From contig NC_090131.1 in assembly GCF_040581485.1 (NCBI RefSeq), positions 22,890,532 to 22,954,531 on the forward strand: a stretch of 64,000 nucleotides of DNA, read 5' to 3'. This DNA comes from Linepithema humile. Its lineage: Eukaryota; Arthropoda; Insecta; Hymenoptera; Formicidae. Position 1 is the stretch's first letter. Each line of letters begins with the position of its first letter. The notes below the pieces were generated by a model, which had not been told where the DNA came from, did no database searches, and was given only the letters and a program-made list of their open reading frames with translations. The position numbers and the translations under genes were made by a program. Positions 23,551 to 35,763 of this stretch are shown piece by piece.

Positions 23551-25735
23551 CTAAACCAAATCCGCTGTTGTGAGTACAACGGAGGCTGAGCCGGGCACGG
23601 TGAAATGAGTCGTGTCAGCGCGCGATCCTGCAACCAGATTGCTGTCCACGCTGGGCGCATAGATGATCAACTCCTCTGGAATATTCAACCAAGTCCTGGC
23701 GTCGACGGTGACCGGCTCGTCGGCGAAGTTAATCAGAAGTGTCACGACGGATTTGTTGCGTCGCCGTACTACACCTAAGATTTTCTCGGTGACCAACGTG
23801 GTCTGCAGGGAGCCTCGCGCGACAATGGGCTTCTTCTTTAGTTTCGTCAGGGACTTGAATACTTTGTAATGGGACTTTGCCGCGGTCTTTTGCGCCGCCA
23901 AATTTAAAGTCCTGTAATTGCTGTGCACCGGAAGCCACGTTTTACTGCTAGTAGAGAAACCGCCGCTAACGGTGTTGTCCCATTGAAAAGGCGTTCTTTC
24001 CGGATCTCTCGATTTCAGATGGTACCTTAAAATATATAATTTTGAGATTATTTAAATGAATTAATGCTGATTGATTAATATAAGTAATATGTTTTCAAAG
24101 GCATATTATATATTTTTTTTGTTAACAAGCCAACGTAAAAGATGACGTAATAAATTTTATTTTTTTTTAACGAATTACAGTTTTTCAATTAGTTATCATT
24201 GATTGAATTAGTGATGAATTAATTGACTGATTGATTATTAAAAACAAATTGAGTTATGAAAATATGAAAACAAATATCTCCAATGTATTTATATTAATTG
24301 GTATGAATTATAAATAATTTCTGTTAAAACGATATTTTTGACTTGATATAATCATCTTTTTAGTTTGTCATTCAGTTTGATGTGACATTATAAAACCGCA
24401 AAATGATTCATTTATGGATTTCAAAAATATGATATGACCGTAACGATATGATTTTATTCGGATTTATTTCCACTCATGACAGTACCTGTCAGGTCCAGCA
24501 TTGCATCCGGCGGGATCTTTAGTTTCCTCATATGTAAAATTTCTGTCCAGCATGCCGATCTCGTCGCCATTGTAAATCACGGTGACACCGGGTAAAATGG
24601 TCGACAGCATGGAAAGCTGATCCGCCCGCTTCTCACCGTATCGGGAAGCTACGCGATGATTATCATGATTGCCTACCACCCAGTTTGGAACGTACTGTGA
24701 ACCTTCTGGCATGTTATTCAACCAGCGATCTACGTAACGTTTAAAGTCGGCCGCGGTGGATTTGTTATTCAGGTCGGAAACGAACATGAAGTTGAAGGGT
24801 ACGGTTGAGCCTGCCGGATAGTACAACATGGTGAAATTTAAATCTGCGTAAGCTTCGGTCAGAAACATCTTTGTGTCAGCCTTCGGCGAGTGTCTGTCCA
24901 ACAGTTTTCGCCAGGTCTTGAGAAGGTCGTAACTCGGGAGTTGATTCTTCGTGTAGATGTGGTCCAGAGTATCGTAGTCGTCGGGCGGCAATCCGGGTAT
25001 GTTGGTTGGCGGCTCGTCCAGGAAGCGAGGATCCTCGAACAAGTGATTGACGGTGTCAATGCGGAAACCTTCCACGCCGCGATTCATCCAGAACGTCAGC
25101 ACGTTCTTTATTTCTTGTTGTAACGCGATGCTGTTGTAGTTGAGTTCCGGCTGACCAGCGGCGAACTGATGCAGATAATACTGCTGCCTCACGTCGTTCC
25201 ACTCCCAGGCGGAGCCTTGGAAGGCGCTCAACCAGTTGTTCGGCGGTTGCCTGGTACCGTTGACTATTTTCGCGTCGCGCCAAACGTAATACTCGTCGTA
25301 AGGCTTGATCCCCTGAATGCTCTTCTTGAACCATTCGTGCTCGTGAGAGCTGTGATTGGGCACAAAATCGAGAAGTACCTTCAGTCCGAGGGACTTTGCC
25401 TTCGCAACGAGTCTGTCGAAATCGTGCAGAGTACCGTATTCTTCATTGACATCGGTGTAGTTGGCGATGTCGTAGCCGTAATCTATCTGCGGACTGGGGT
25501 AGATCGGCGACAGCCAGATAGCGTCGGCGCCGATGTCCGCGATGTGCTCCAATTTGCTCGTGATGCCGTTCAAATCACCGATGCCGTCTCCATTGCTATC
25601 TTTGTAGCTTCTCGGGTAGATCTGATATACCAGACTGTTCTTGTACCAGTTTTTATTACCCCTGGCTTCCGGGGAAATCGCCGCGGCACTGGTCAGCGCG
25701 ACAAGTGCCGCAATGAGAACGCACGTACGATGCAT
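23551..25735 (-). CDS. Alpha-glucosidase / maltase (GH13_17), upstream copy
   Basis: Secreted alpha-glucosidase of the same family as the neighbouring copy. Exons are 25735-24486 and 24025-23551; the intron 24485-24026 (GT...TTTTAAG) is in phase 2 in the same Arg codon. The product is 574 residues. The open frame extends 9 codons upstream, but that start is GTG; the ATG at 25735 aligns with the MHR start of the sister gene and begins the signal peptide, so I chose it. Conserved GH13 elements: DFVPNH (123-128), nucleophile Asp227 in GFRID, acid/base Glu294 in LTEAY, Asp358 in VVGNHDNH, then SRDPERTPFQWD in exon 2. Both second exons are exactly 475 bases. Introns, 3' ends and promoters are also recognisably alike, so the pair arose by tandem duplication. 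This copy keeps the usual EAY motif and full-length loop, so it is probably closer to the ancestral state. It is likely a gut, gland or crop carbohydrase; the tissue is not visible in sequence. Confidence 0.94.
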
Positions 25736-25915
25736 TGTGATCGTTTGACTCTGTTGATCCACTCGGATACATTTTATAGACGACGAGCTTCGGAAAAAAT
25801 TCCTAACAGCAGATATGAAATTGTTGTCTTATCGGTCTTAGTTAGAGTGCTTGATAAGTTTTGAATTACGTGTGGTCGTATCCAAAGACTGATAACTTGA
25901 CGATAGCTGCTGACA
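25736..25915 (-). promoter_or_regulatory. Promoter of the upstream maltase gene
   Basis: On the minus strand TATAAAAT occupies 25778-25771. The likely +1 is near 25746 (GTCAAAC context) by the same 32-base spacing as in the sister gene, giving a leader of about 11 bases. A second TCA word (+1 at about 25755) is an alternative. Upstream are GATA-type words: GATAAG on the minus strand at 25833-25828 and on the plus strand at 25853-25858, and another GATAA near 25880. GATA factors commonly drive insect midgut genes; that link is inference. Confidence 0.5.
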
Positions 25916-28900
25916 TTCTTCGCAATGTGATCAGCTACTGCCAAGTAGTTTCATATGTATGTATGACTAGTTTTTATAGTATCTCGAACGTGATAATTCT
26001 TGCAATTGTATGAAAATATTATTCGCATTTGCATCATCAGGTCTTTTGCCACAACAAAGAAATAGATTGCACAATCAAGAACTAAGAAACTTATCATGTA
26101 TTTTTGTGAAGCGTTATCGGTAAAGAATTTAATTACCTCGTAATCAATGTACGCAAAATTATTCCATTGCCATCACTTTTACAAGTGTTTGTGGACTCGC
26201 AAAGATAAATCGATGCAGCATTTGTGCAAGTAATCGTTTCTTGAACTTGAACGGCTGCGAGCAATCGATAGTGCTCCATAAAACATTTCGCATACGCCGC
26301 ACGTTTCGCAATGTATCGTTGATAATACAATTTCGCATTTCAAATTTCAAAATAATGCCACGCCGCGGATTTCATCGCGAGAAAACCTGCGGCGAGGCAC
26401 ACCGATACGCGCTCCTTGATGCGATGTTAGCTCTTTGGTGCATCGACGTGTACGAGAATCGATTTCGCCGGCCACTTTAGAAATTCGCGGAATCGCGCGG
26501 CCCGTACGTTTTTATAACTCGTTCTCGGACAGGAAGAGATTTGCAGTTTCCTGCGAAAAGTACCGACCTCGTAACACCGCGTATAACATCGACTCGCAGC
26601 CGCGGCTGCGATAAGATTTTTCGATCCCCGGCCGGTTTGAAAAATGGCAAAATATCCAGACCCGCACCATCTCGCGTGTGCAAGGCGTTTATGCGTGTTG
26701 GCCTCGTAACTGCTATCGCGACCCACGCCTAATTATACAGGTGGTTTCGCCACCTGCATTTCTTACCTTCTCATACAGCCGGTCAATTTAATCTCGGCAC
26801 GGGCGTCGGGTGTTCTATCGGGAATAAATTTGCTATTACCGCGAAATATCGTGGACATCGTTGCAAAATTTTTTTTCCACCTCGAGGGCCATTTTTCATT
26901 CTTTAAGTTCTTGGCGTGTATTCAAAAACGACATAAAAATTGCGCTTGTATTTCGAAAATTCAACGGCGACATCCTTTGAAGTGAATTTCGTTTTTTAAT
27001 ATGATAAAGTGCCATCATTCAACATTTTTCAAGCGGAAATTGCATTGTAAAGGGAACGGTGAAAGTTACAATGCAATTGAGAAAAGAATAACTCATCGCA
27101 TAAGAATAAATTGAAGTAATACTCTTTTACATACATTGAATTAAAATATTATAATATTATCTATGACGAGCTGGCAATTGCAGTTTTTCCATACTTTTAA
27201 TAATTCTTCGAAATTTTACAAGTAGCAAATGAACAGGTAAAATAACGTATAAAAAGTGTCAAGTTGATGGAAAGTTTTTCTAATTTCTTTACACGGAGTT
27301 TGACATTATTACGCACAAATGGCGAATGAATAAAAATGCATAATCATTTTTCCTCCGACTATATTGTTTATATTTTTTTGTCTCTTCTCTTCTCTTTGGA
27401 AAATTGTCTGATAAATGGAAAAAGTCTTGATAGAAACAGTCCCATCGCAGTTTCCTTTTTACTTTTATTCTCGGCATTGTCGGATACTCTGGAACATTCA
27501 ACTCCGGAAAGGCGGCTCTCACTTTGCGATTCTTTGATATATTCTGTCGCAACGTTCCCGTTTGAAGTAAAACGCGTGCGTTAGATCCCAATGAAAGAAA
27601 AGGAAGTGTACCTTTCCTACGCAATGTAAACACAGCTTATCTATTGATATTGGTGAAGCGTAAAATGGAAAAGTCGGCATAAAGGAAGTTAATGAAAGAG
27701 CACTTATGCTCGGTTTCACTCCAACGATGAATATCTCTTTATCCGCAATTTTCATATTTCAAATAAACAGACTTTTTCAGCCGATAAAAGGCGGAAATAT
27801 CAGTTTTTCCGCGAAATAAATTAATTGTTAATCTGTGTAATAAAAATGCAATTTTACAAATTGCGTGTGGGCGCTTTCAGAAATTGTACTTCGGCTTAAT
27901 CAGATCGAAATCGAATAATTATAACCAAATAGGAATATTGAATCAACGAGGAGAAATCGCACAAATTACACAAAGGAGAAAAAAGTAATAAAGCGACAAT
28001 GTGTAAATTGGCCGCGGATTAAAAGTGCAGTCTCTAAAGAACATAACCGGCAAAAACGTTTGCGTTTCACGGAATAATTTATGGTTACGAATGCAGCGGG
28101 ATGGCCGGAAAATATTACCGTCAGCAGGAATTCTCATACGGCTATCACCGTGAAGTTTTGTCTCCGGGTGTTATTTATATGGGTAATTTTCTTCATGGCT
28201 TATAGCCAACTTAATTCATTCATTATCCGGACGGGCGATAAAGACAATTTCACCGAGATGATGTATCATTCTTATTAGCAGCGCTATTCCCATTGTTGAC
28301 TTCCACGGGCTCTCAAGTTTATCAAAATTTCTGTTTAGTCTCACGGCGTTATTTATGAACGTTTCTACTAGCATATTAGTATACCCCGGGGAAATATGTT
28401 GACATGTATAAGCACTTCATCTTCATTCGATTAATCTTATCATGCGTGAGTACCCGACGCTAAAACACGTTAAGTCATTTTCAACCAACGTTTACAGCGA
28501 TGAAAATGGAGAATTAATACATTATTATCGAACGTTGCAATTTATTTATTAGTGAAATTTATTTGTTTTTATTTTCCATTGTGCACATATAGATTTTTTA
28601 ACAATTTTTTAACAATTTATACAAATTTAAATAACAGGTAAAAATATCATGAGAAAAATATTAAAATTTGGAACATTTTCGACTTATCGGCAAATATGTT
28701 TGATAGAAAAAACGTATACAATTTTAATTCTTATTTTTACAGAAAAATAAACAATACATAGCAGCAAAAGGTTCAACGATGCAAATTGTGAAATGCGTCA
28801 AGTACGAATCAACGAGAGAAAATCAAAATATAATTATTTGTAATCTCAAAAATCATATCTGTTCGCAATTATGTTCTCTCGTGACAAGAGTTAATTTCCG

Positions 28901-31900
28901 CTGCGCGCGCTTCCATTAATTAATTATAAAATGACCTCGCGTTATCGGATGTCAGCTTGTTTTTCTGATTGTATGATTGTATGATTTTCGATGATCGGCT
29001 ATATTTTACGCCAATTTTCATCTCGGAAATAGTTCGTGACACATGATTGCTTGGAAAGACCGACGCGACGAAGGCGGGAAACTGGCGTGGCCAATGTAAC
29101 GAGGCCACCTTATGTCAGCCACCCTCAGCGGCGCGATGGGGTAGTCAAACAACCCCCTCACAGTTTACGGCCGTAATTAACTTCCTAGGTTATTAGCCCT
29201 CGTTCGTGGCGGCTGCGTGCCACTCTCTCCAGGACTTAGTTCTGAACGGTCTTTCGCGCAACTCGTCCGATGAGTTCTGTCCAGCTGCTTCGGCAAGTTT
29301 ATCTTGCCAACTTGCGCAAAGAAATGTTTTTAAAAGTTGCTGAAAGTTCGAAGCGTGGAACTAATCGTACATAATTATTCGGGCATTATGTAAAAGAAGG
29401 AAAGAAAGGAAAAGATCGGATAAGTGCATTTATAGCAAATATTTGTTGCATTTTTAAATTCGAGATTAGTTAAATTATGCATAATACAAAGTAGGATTGC
29501 GTCAAATTAGCAAATTTTTGAAACTGAAATAAACGTAAATATATGATACTTAATTTTCAGTTTATTGAAGATTCTGGACTTTATCTAAGGATGTAGCATC
29601 TTGTTTCCGTTGCGACAAGTGGCATCTGTTGCATCTGCAAACAATCGTCGACAGGTAGCACATTCTTTTAAAATTCACGACATTCCTTCCATTTGCAGCG
29701 CGAACTTTCATATCTGGATTTCAGCAAAGAATACTTTGCTGGCGAACTTTAGATAAGCTCGAATGGAGCTACGCGAACATTTTAACATAATCTATAGGAA
29801 TTTCTCCACGTCACGTTCTATATTACGCGTTAAGAAACAAAAAAAGCTAAGGACTATTCGGTTGCTTTGTACATTTATTAATCGGCTTCATATTTTGTCA
29901 CACTTCGTAAAACATACGAATTTATTTGAAATTTTGATAGTACGATGATATTTATCGATGTATTAAGTTTTACGACCGCGTTATTCAATTAAACAAATGC
30001 ACGCCCTGAGTGATAACGAGGGCGTATAGTGAACAACAAAGGTAACATTATTATCTTGTGTGAGCGGCAAATTGTAATTTTATATTAATTAATTGAACAA
30101 ACAAAATAATATTTCGAGAATTTCGAAACATATTTTTACTTAATAGGGAAACGTGTATTATTATTAATTTTCCAAATTATATTAATGAAATTACAAAAAT
30201 TGTCATTACAGAAATCTGTTAGAATGCTTTTTTGAATAACATGCGAGCGTTAATACAAGCGAATTCCGCGTAAACGCAATCCGCTTTGTGATAACATATT
30301 TAGGATTTTAATCCTTCATACTCATATATTCTATGTATAATAACTTAATGCATTATTTATCTGAAAATTATGAAATTATATAATCGCGCAAATATTAAAA
30401 GATACAAATGGTAATATACCATTTGATTTTTTATCATTATTTTTCTGATCCGGTATCCGGAAAGATCCGAATTTAATTTCATAATGTAATGCACATCGAT
30501 ATTACACAGAGCTAACATCAAATGCAAAGGGTTAAAAGGGATCTGAAAAAGGATATTTCTGATTTCCATTCGTATCCGTTATAAAACGAGACGTGACTCC
30601 GCGACGGGTTCGCTCTATGCAGAGCTGTAGCTCTTTAAAACTTGGCGCAACGTCGTACGATATCTCTCAGAAGAGCGACCGTAATTCAAAGCCGCGGATC
30701 AAGTTCTGGGAGATCTTCCATTCGTTCGTACCTCTTTCCTTCTTTTTTTTATAATTATGCGCGTCTCGCCAACAAAGAGTGCCAGACCGGTCGTCGGCCC
30801 CTTTCCGGCCGTGAAATCCGGGAAGGCTCCTCGGTCGGTCGACGTCGCCGGCTCCTTTCGGAAACTTCGCCTCGAGTCTCGATGTAAACGACTCTCGCAC
30901 TGTCTGGCACCTCATTACACAACTACCGCACGCAGTCGTCTCGTCGTAAAGGAAAACCGGAAACTCCCGCCGGAGAAAGGCGAGACGTGAGACAGATAGG
31001 ATAGGCCGCGCAAGGTTTTCACCGTGAAAGTTTCGTTGTGTTAGAGACATCGACAGGCAGACTGAAACTGATTTTGCGGGAACTAAGACGCTCGGTAATG
31101 CGCGTCGAATGTAATTTCAGGATAACACATTTCGTGCGCGCGAAATGGAAGAGTTAGAGATGGGAGAAGAAAGACAAAAGAGAAGATTGTGGAATATTTT
31201 CCAGGATTTTCACTCTTTTGAGATTTAAGTTAATATTACTTTTTTGCGGAGCTTTAAGCTGATTTCTCTAAATTCGCAAACTGATAAAATTTTCATTTGT
31301 CGCACAAATTCCTCTCTTGTCACATTTATTATGCAAATATACTAATAGAATTTTAATTTATATTTAAATTCGCTTTGCAATTCTGAATATTTAATTATAA
31401 GCGAGTGAATGTGGCTTTCGCGAAGCCAGTTTTAACGAGACCAAATTCAAAAATTGCGTTCCAGAAAATTGATAGGTAAATAATTCGTGAGACGATTAAA
31501 GATCTGAATAATTTATGTAAGGAATTCCGCCGATGCAGGCGTTTTATAAAATCCCATGTAAGTTATTGATCCGCGGAGCGTAATACTTTGACCCTCATCA
31601 GCGGTACGCGCTTTACCTTGTCGCGTGCTTGATGCTTGCGGTAGGGATGTGGCAGAGTAACGACGTCGCATTTCGCTTGCGAGGGGCAAAGCGCCGCTTC
31701 GCGGGCGGATTTCTCGCGTCTGATAACGACGAATGGAAATAACCGATAACACACATCTCGCGTATACACTCTGAGTACAACCGGGCGCGCTGAATAGCCG
31801 CGCATTTATGCCCCCGGGAACGGGGAGAACGTCGTCTTTCATCCGCCGCGACGATACGAAAGAGTCTCAAGTCCGCGGATAAGATCGCAGACTCCTGCGA

Positions 31901-34900
31901 GCCTCCATGAATCGAGTCGCATCGTCGACGTTGAATCGCGCTTTAAGCCGCGCCGCGATCCCTTTATGTCTCCGCGCTTGGGCGGCCCGAAGAAGAACGG
32001 GCGACGCGGAAGGAAGAGCGCAAAGGGTGAGGTGTGATATTTATGAGCCGCCGACGCGAAGAATGTTTCACGGGTCTCGGGGGAAGATCGTGCGGCCTAT
32101 TCACACGGCGACGATGCTGGGCGAACGTTGCCGTGTCGATGCCGGTCGCTTATCCGCGTATTGCGAGGAATGAAAACGGAAAGAGAATACGCCGCGGGGC
32201 GATCGCGCGACGTACCTCGTCGGCGTTCTCGTCGGAACGTTATTGCATCAATCCGAGCGTTTCGTTACGCGCGCCGATCTGGGCGTCTTAGTGAAACGCG
32301 TTGAAGATCGGCGACGGAATATATAAACCGCCCTCCGTGGAGGCATTCTCTGCGATATTTTGCGCGATGCAACGGCATCAACGACAAAATACGAGTCGGA
32401 CGCGCGCGGAAAGCTAAAGGGAAAATATTTCTCTTGTATTACATACCGTTGGTTTTTTAAGACGGTGCGACGTGGAAAATACTTTCGCGCGGATACGACT
32501 TAAACCTCTGCTTTTTTCTTTAAACGTTTTGCTTTAAACGTACACAATGCATTTTTATTGTCGCGAATAGTCTAAAATTTTACTGGCATTTGCGATGAAT
32601 ATATTGCACTCGATAAATTCGATTCTTTTATTCTACTATTTTTATCCACCAGCTATCGTGACTGCGCCAATCAATAAGGTGCTATTTATCACATATCAGA
32701 AATGATGAATAATTAATTTACATACCGAAGAAGAAGTCTTTAATTATTCCAGGCACATAACATTACATAAAATACAGGCCGGCATATCCATTTGTGATAT
32801 CTATTTCCGAGATAATCACGTTTCACCTCGCGTAGGTTTTCAGTGGATTTTAGACTGCATGCTGGCCTTCGCGGTGTGTCCCATAAGTGTGAGCAATTAA
32901 AATAATTAGGAGGAATAATCTCGAGTGAAATAGCATGCCGTGCTCGAATGTACGCAAATGTACGCGAGAACGTGCGAGACGAGCGAGCGAGCTTGGACGA
33001 CCATAATTAAAACGCATGGCGGTGGTCGTACACGATGCCGCTCTAATCCTGCCCGCCCGCATACTTAGTCCGCGCACGCACTTTTAGCACTCGGCAAGCG
33101 CGTCAATAGCGGCTTCCGCATTGAGCACTCGTACATAATCTGCTCCCGTGAGCTTTCTTGACCCTTACCGCACGGTTTTAATTAAAAAGTTGAGCTTGAA
33201 TAATGTTTATTTACCTCAATATAATGAAAGCGGGAATACATTTTATGACTTAAACGTCTAAATTGATTATTCGAATCTTCAATTTAAAAAAAAATGACAA
33301 TTTTTATTTTAAAATTTATTTCAATAAAACAATCTTTACATTTATTTCTTTGCGTGATGAAAAACCATTAGTTATCAAATGTAATTGCGATTTGAAATAT
33401 TAATTTTGCGTGTTGAATAAGAGATTGCAATAATATAACAAAGAATGATTAATACAAAAGAGATGTACAATTGATTGAAAAATAAACTTTATTTTACTTT
33501 ATTCTGCTCCAAGAGCTATGTCGTATTGCAATCTTGTACTTTCTTCATGCTTGTAAGATTAAAGAAAAAAGGAAGTAAGAAAATTGGACTTATTCTTTGA
33601 ATACATCAAAGACACAAATGAGCGAAGAAACCGTCAAATTACATCTTTTCTTAATAAAACCATTTCACTTTGCAGCGAAAACTTATATTTGAAATGTTAC
33701 ATTTAATTAAGTTCGAAATTAACATTTTTAAAATCATTAATAAAATAATATTGCAATGCGCACATAGTTTGTACAGACGATATAAAAAAGTCTTAAAAAT
33801 ATTTTACATGTATAAAATTCATAGTCTCCGCACGCATAAATCATATACGAGATTTCGTCATCAAAATGCAACTGTGTATTTCACAGCGGAATATATTAAA
33901 TGTCACGATATCCATGTTTTATGAAATCTAAATTTCAAAAGTCATTTCCGTCTGTTATTAATCAACATAATAATTTCATTATTTATAATAATGTGTTGCA
34001 TAATATATATATATAATTTTTAATTAAAATCTTTACATATCTGATAAAAAAGTGTGCAACTAGAATATTGTGACATTAATTTTGATTTCAACAATATAAT
34101 TTAAAAAGTTTGTTCCTTTCATTTTTAATTCAACAAGAGCTTTCTGAAAGTAAAACACGCGCTTATTGCTTTCGAAGAGTAATTTATTCCCATCGATCTT
34201 ACTTTATTTCGCAAACTTACAATAAAATCTTGAATTTTTTATTTTATCGTAACAAGTACATTTACGTCGTGATCCCTGCAGTACACAATTCAGAAAAAGA
34301 ATATGACGCAAAGGTCTGTTGGCGCACGAATAATTATCTCTCGTCTCCGCGCGTCTCGTTTTACGCATGTTCGCCGATGATAGGAAAAAAAATTCATCGG
34401 TCGCGGCGCGCAACGTGATAAATTGAATTCAGCGTTGCCGAGTACATTTACGTACGAGTACACGCGTGTCCGCCGGTCGACTCGTCGTCGCGCGTAAGGG
34501 AGAGAGGAAGCTCCGTACGATATACGACACTTTAAATATACGCCGACAGTCCGCAGCGCGCTGCTAATCGTAACGAGCGTGCATTGTGCAAATTGGAGGA
34601 TCCTTAATGGGCGGCGCAATTAGCAATACCGATGGCATGTGACGCACGCATCGCGTGGCATACGCGTACGCCGGGTTTAGTCGGTAGTCTAGCTACTATA
34701 CACTACCTGTACGTGGCACACTGCATCGGCATAGCACGGACGAAAAAACCAATGATCGATGTATCGAAAATGTTTGCTCGCAGCGTGCAGAGGGACGGCG
34801 CGCCCGCTCGGAACCGATACGCTTATGTGCCGACAGAAACGTTGCCCAATCTGTGTCATCGATCGGTGCCTGCCGTTTCGGGCTCGCGTGGGTGCACCGA

Positions 34901-35698
34901 TAATTACGTGGATGCGATTCAAATAACCGAGATGATTGGCGAGAGGAAGGATATGTGCGCAGCACGCTGTTACTTCTGCAACCGGCACCGCCGTCGCGTT
35001 TCGAACTATCGACAGCGAGGAATAAACGCGCAGAGGTACACGTGTGTATGATGAGATCGTTACGCCGATTTCGCGTTCAACTTAAGAGGATTATTTCTAT
35101 TGATGAAAATGAATGACGGCTCACCGACGCTGCGCGATTATCGTTGCAAATTTATGATTATTGAAAGATTGATATAATAGTCTGATTAGTTATTAATGCC
35201 CCATTATGCATTTCTCGATCAATATTATAACAGTTTATTAGGTCTTGACTCGGTGAATAACGTATGATTGTACGCTTGAATGAATACCTTAATAATATGT
35301 AATAGTTTGTGTAATATTACATAAATTATTTTTGTGTTAATCTCTAAAGAAATAATAAACAAGCACGGTAATTGAGATCAGAAAAATTAATCTATAGATT
35401 AACTTCATAAAAGTGTAGTGAGGCATGTGATTGTAAATATTATTTTGCTACCGAGCACCATTTATCAGCACCAACACCTGTTAGTTATCTAAATCGGATA
35501 ATCCCAATATATACAGCTATTAATACTGGATATTAAGTTTCTTTATCAAGCATTTACTGATATTACGTATCTATTTACTCGGATTAAACAATCATAATTG
35601 TAATCAAAGTTTACTAGCATTTAAAAACGAAAATTTGTATAATCACAGCGTATAACAATGATATTCATAATTAAAATTGATTTATTATTCAACAAGCA
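25916..35698. other. Long stretch without a supported gene
   Basis: Alternating AT-rich DNA and GC-rich islands (about 26340-26830, 29040-29300, 30580-31190, 31560-32430, 32840-33170, 34310-35060). The islands carry overlapping ORFs of up to 139 codons on both strands, with no recognisable domains. A 13-bp perfect hairpin is at 27038-27078 and a 9-bp palindrome at 30405-30425. TATA-like words precede two islands (30580-30587 and 32320-32327), so some islands could be promoters or 5' exons. No splice-consistent coding chain was found. Confidence 0.5.
27038..27078. repeat. Perfect 13-bp hairpin
   Basis: 27038-27050 (AATTGCATTGTAA) and 27066-27078 are exact reverse complements with a 15-base loop. 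No coding context. Origin unknown. Confidence 0.7.
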
Positions 35699-35763
35699 AA
35701 ATGTTAACGTTGGCAAATTTGTTGATCATATTTGCTGTCAATTTGCCAACATTGCTAACATTT
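35699..35763. other. Pre-miRNA-like imperfect hairpin
   Basis: AAATGTTA (35699-35706) pairs with 35756-35763. Then GTTGGCAAATT (35709-35719) pairs with 35740-35750 across a 2/5-base internal loop. The terminal loop is about 20 bases. The 65-base fold with two stems and an asymmetric internal loop has the size of a microRNA precursor, but I do not recognise the sequence and many genomic hairpins look like this. The strand cannot be decided. Confidence 0.3.

Noticed and set aside
25736..25762. Nine extra N-terminal codons for the upstream maltase
   Set aside because: The upstream start is GTG, not ATG, and the ATG at 25735 aligns with the sister gene's start.
25169..25864. 231-codon plus-strand ORF
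   Set aside because: Antisense shadow of the upstream maltase exon 1, which has all GH13 catalytic motifs.
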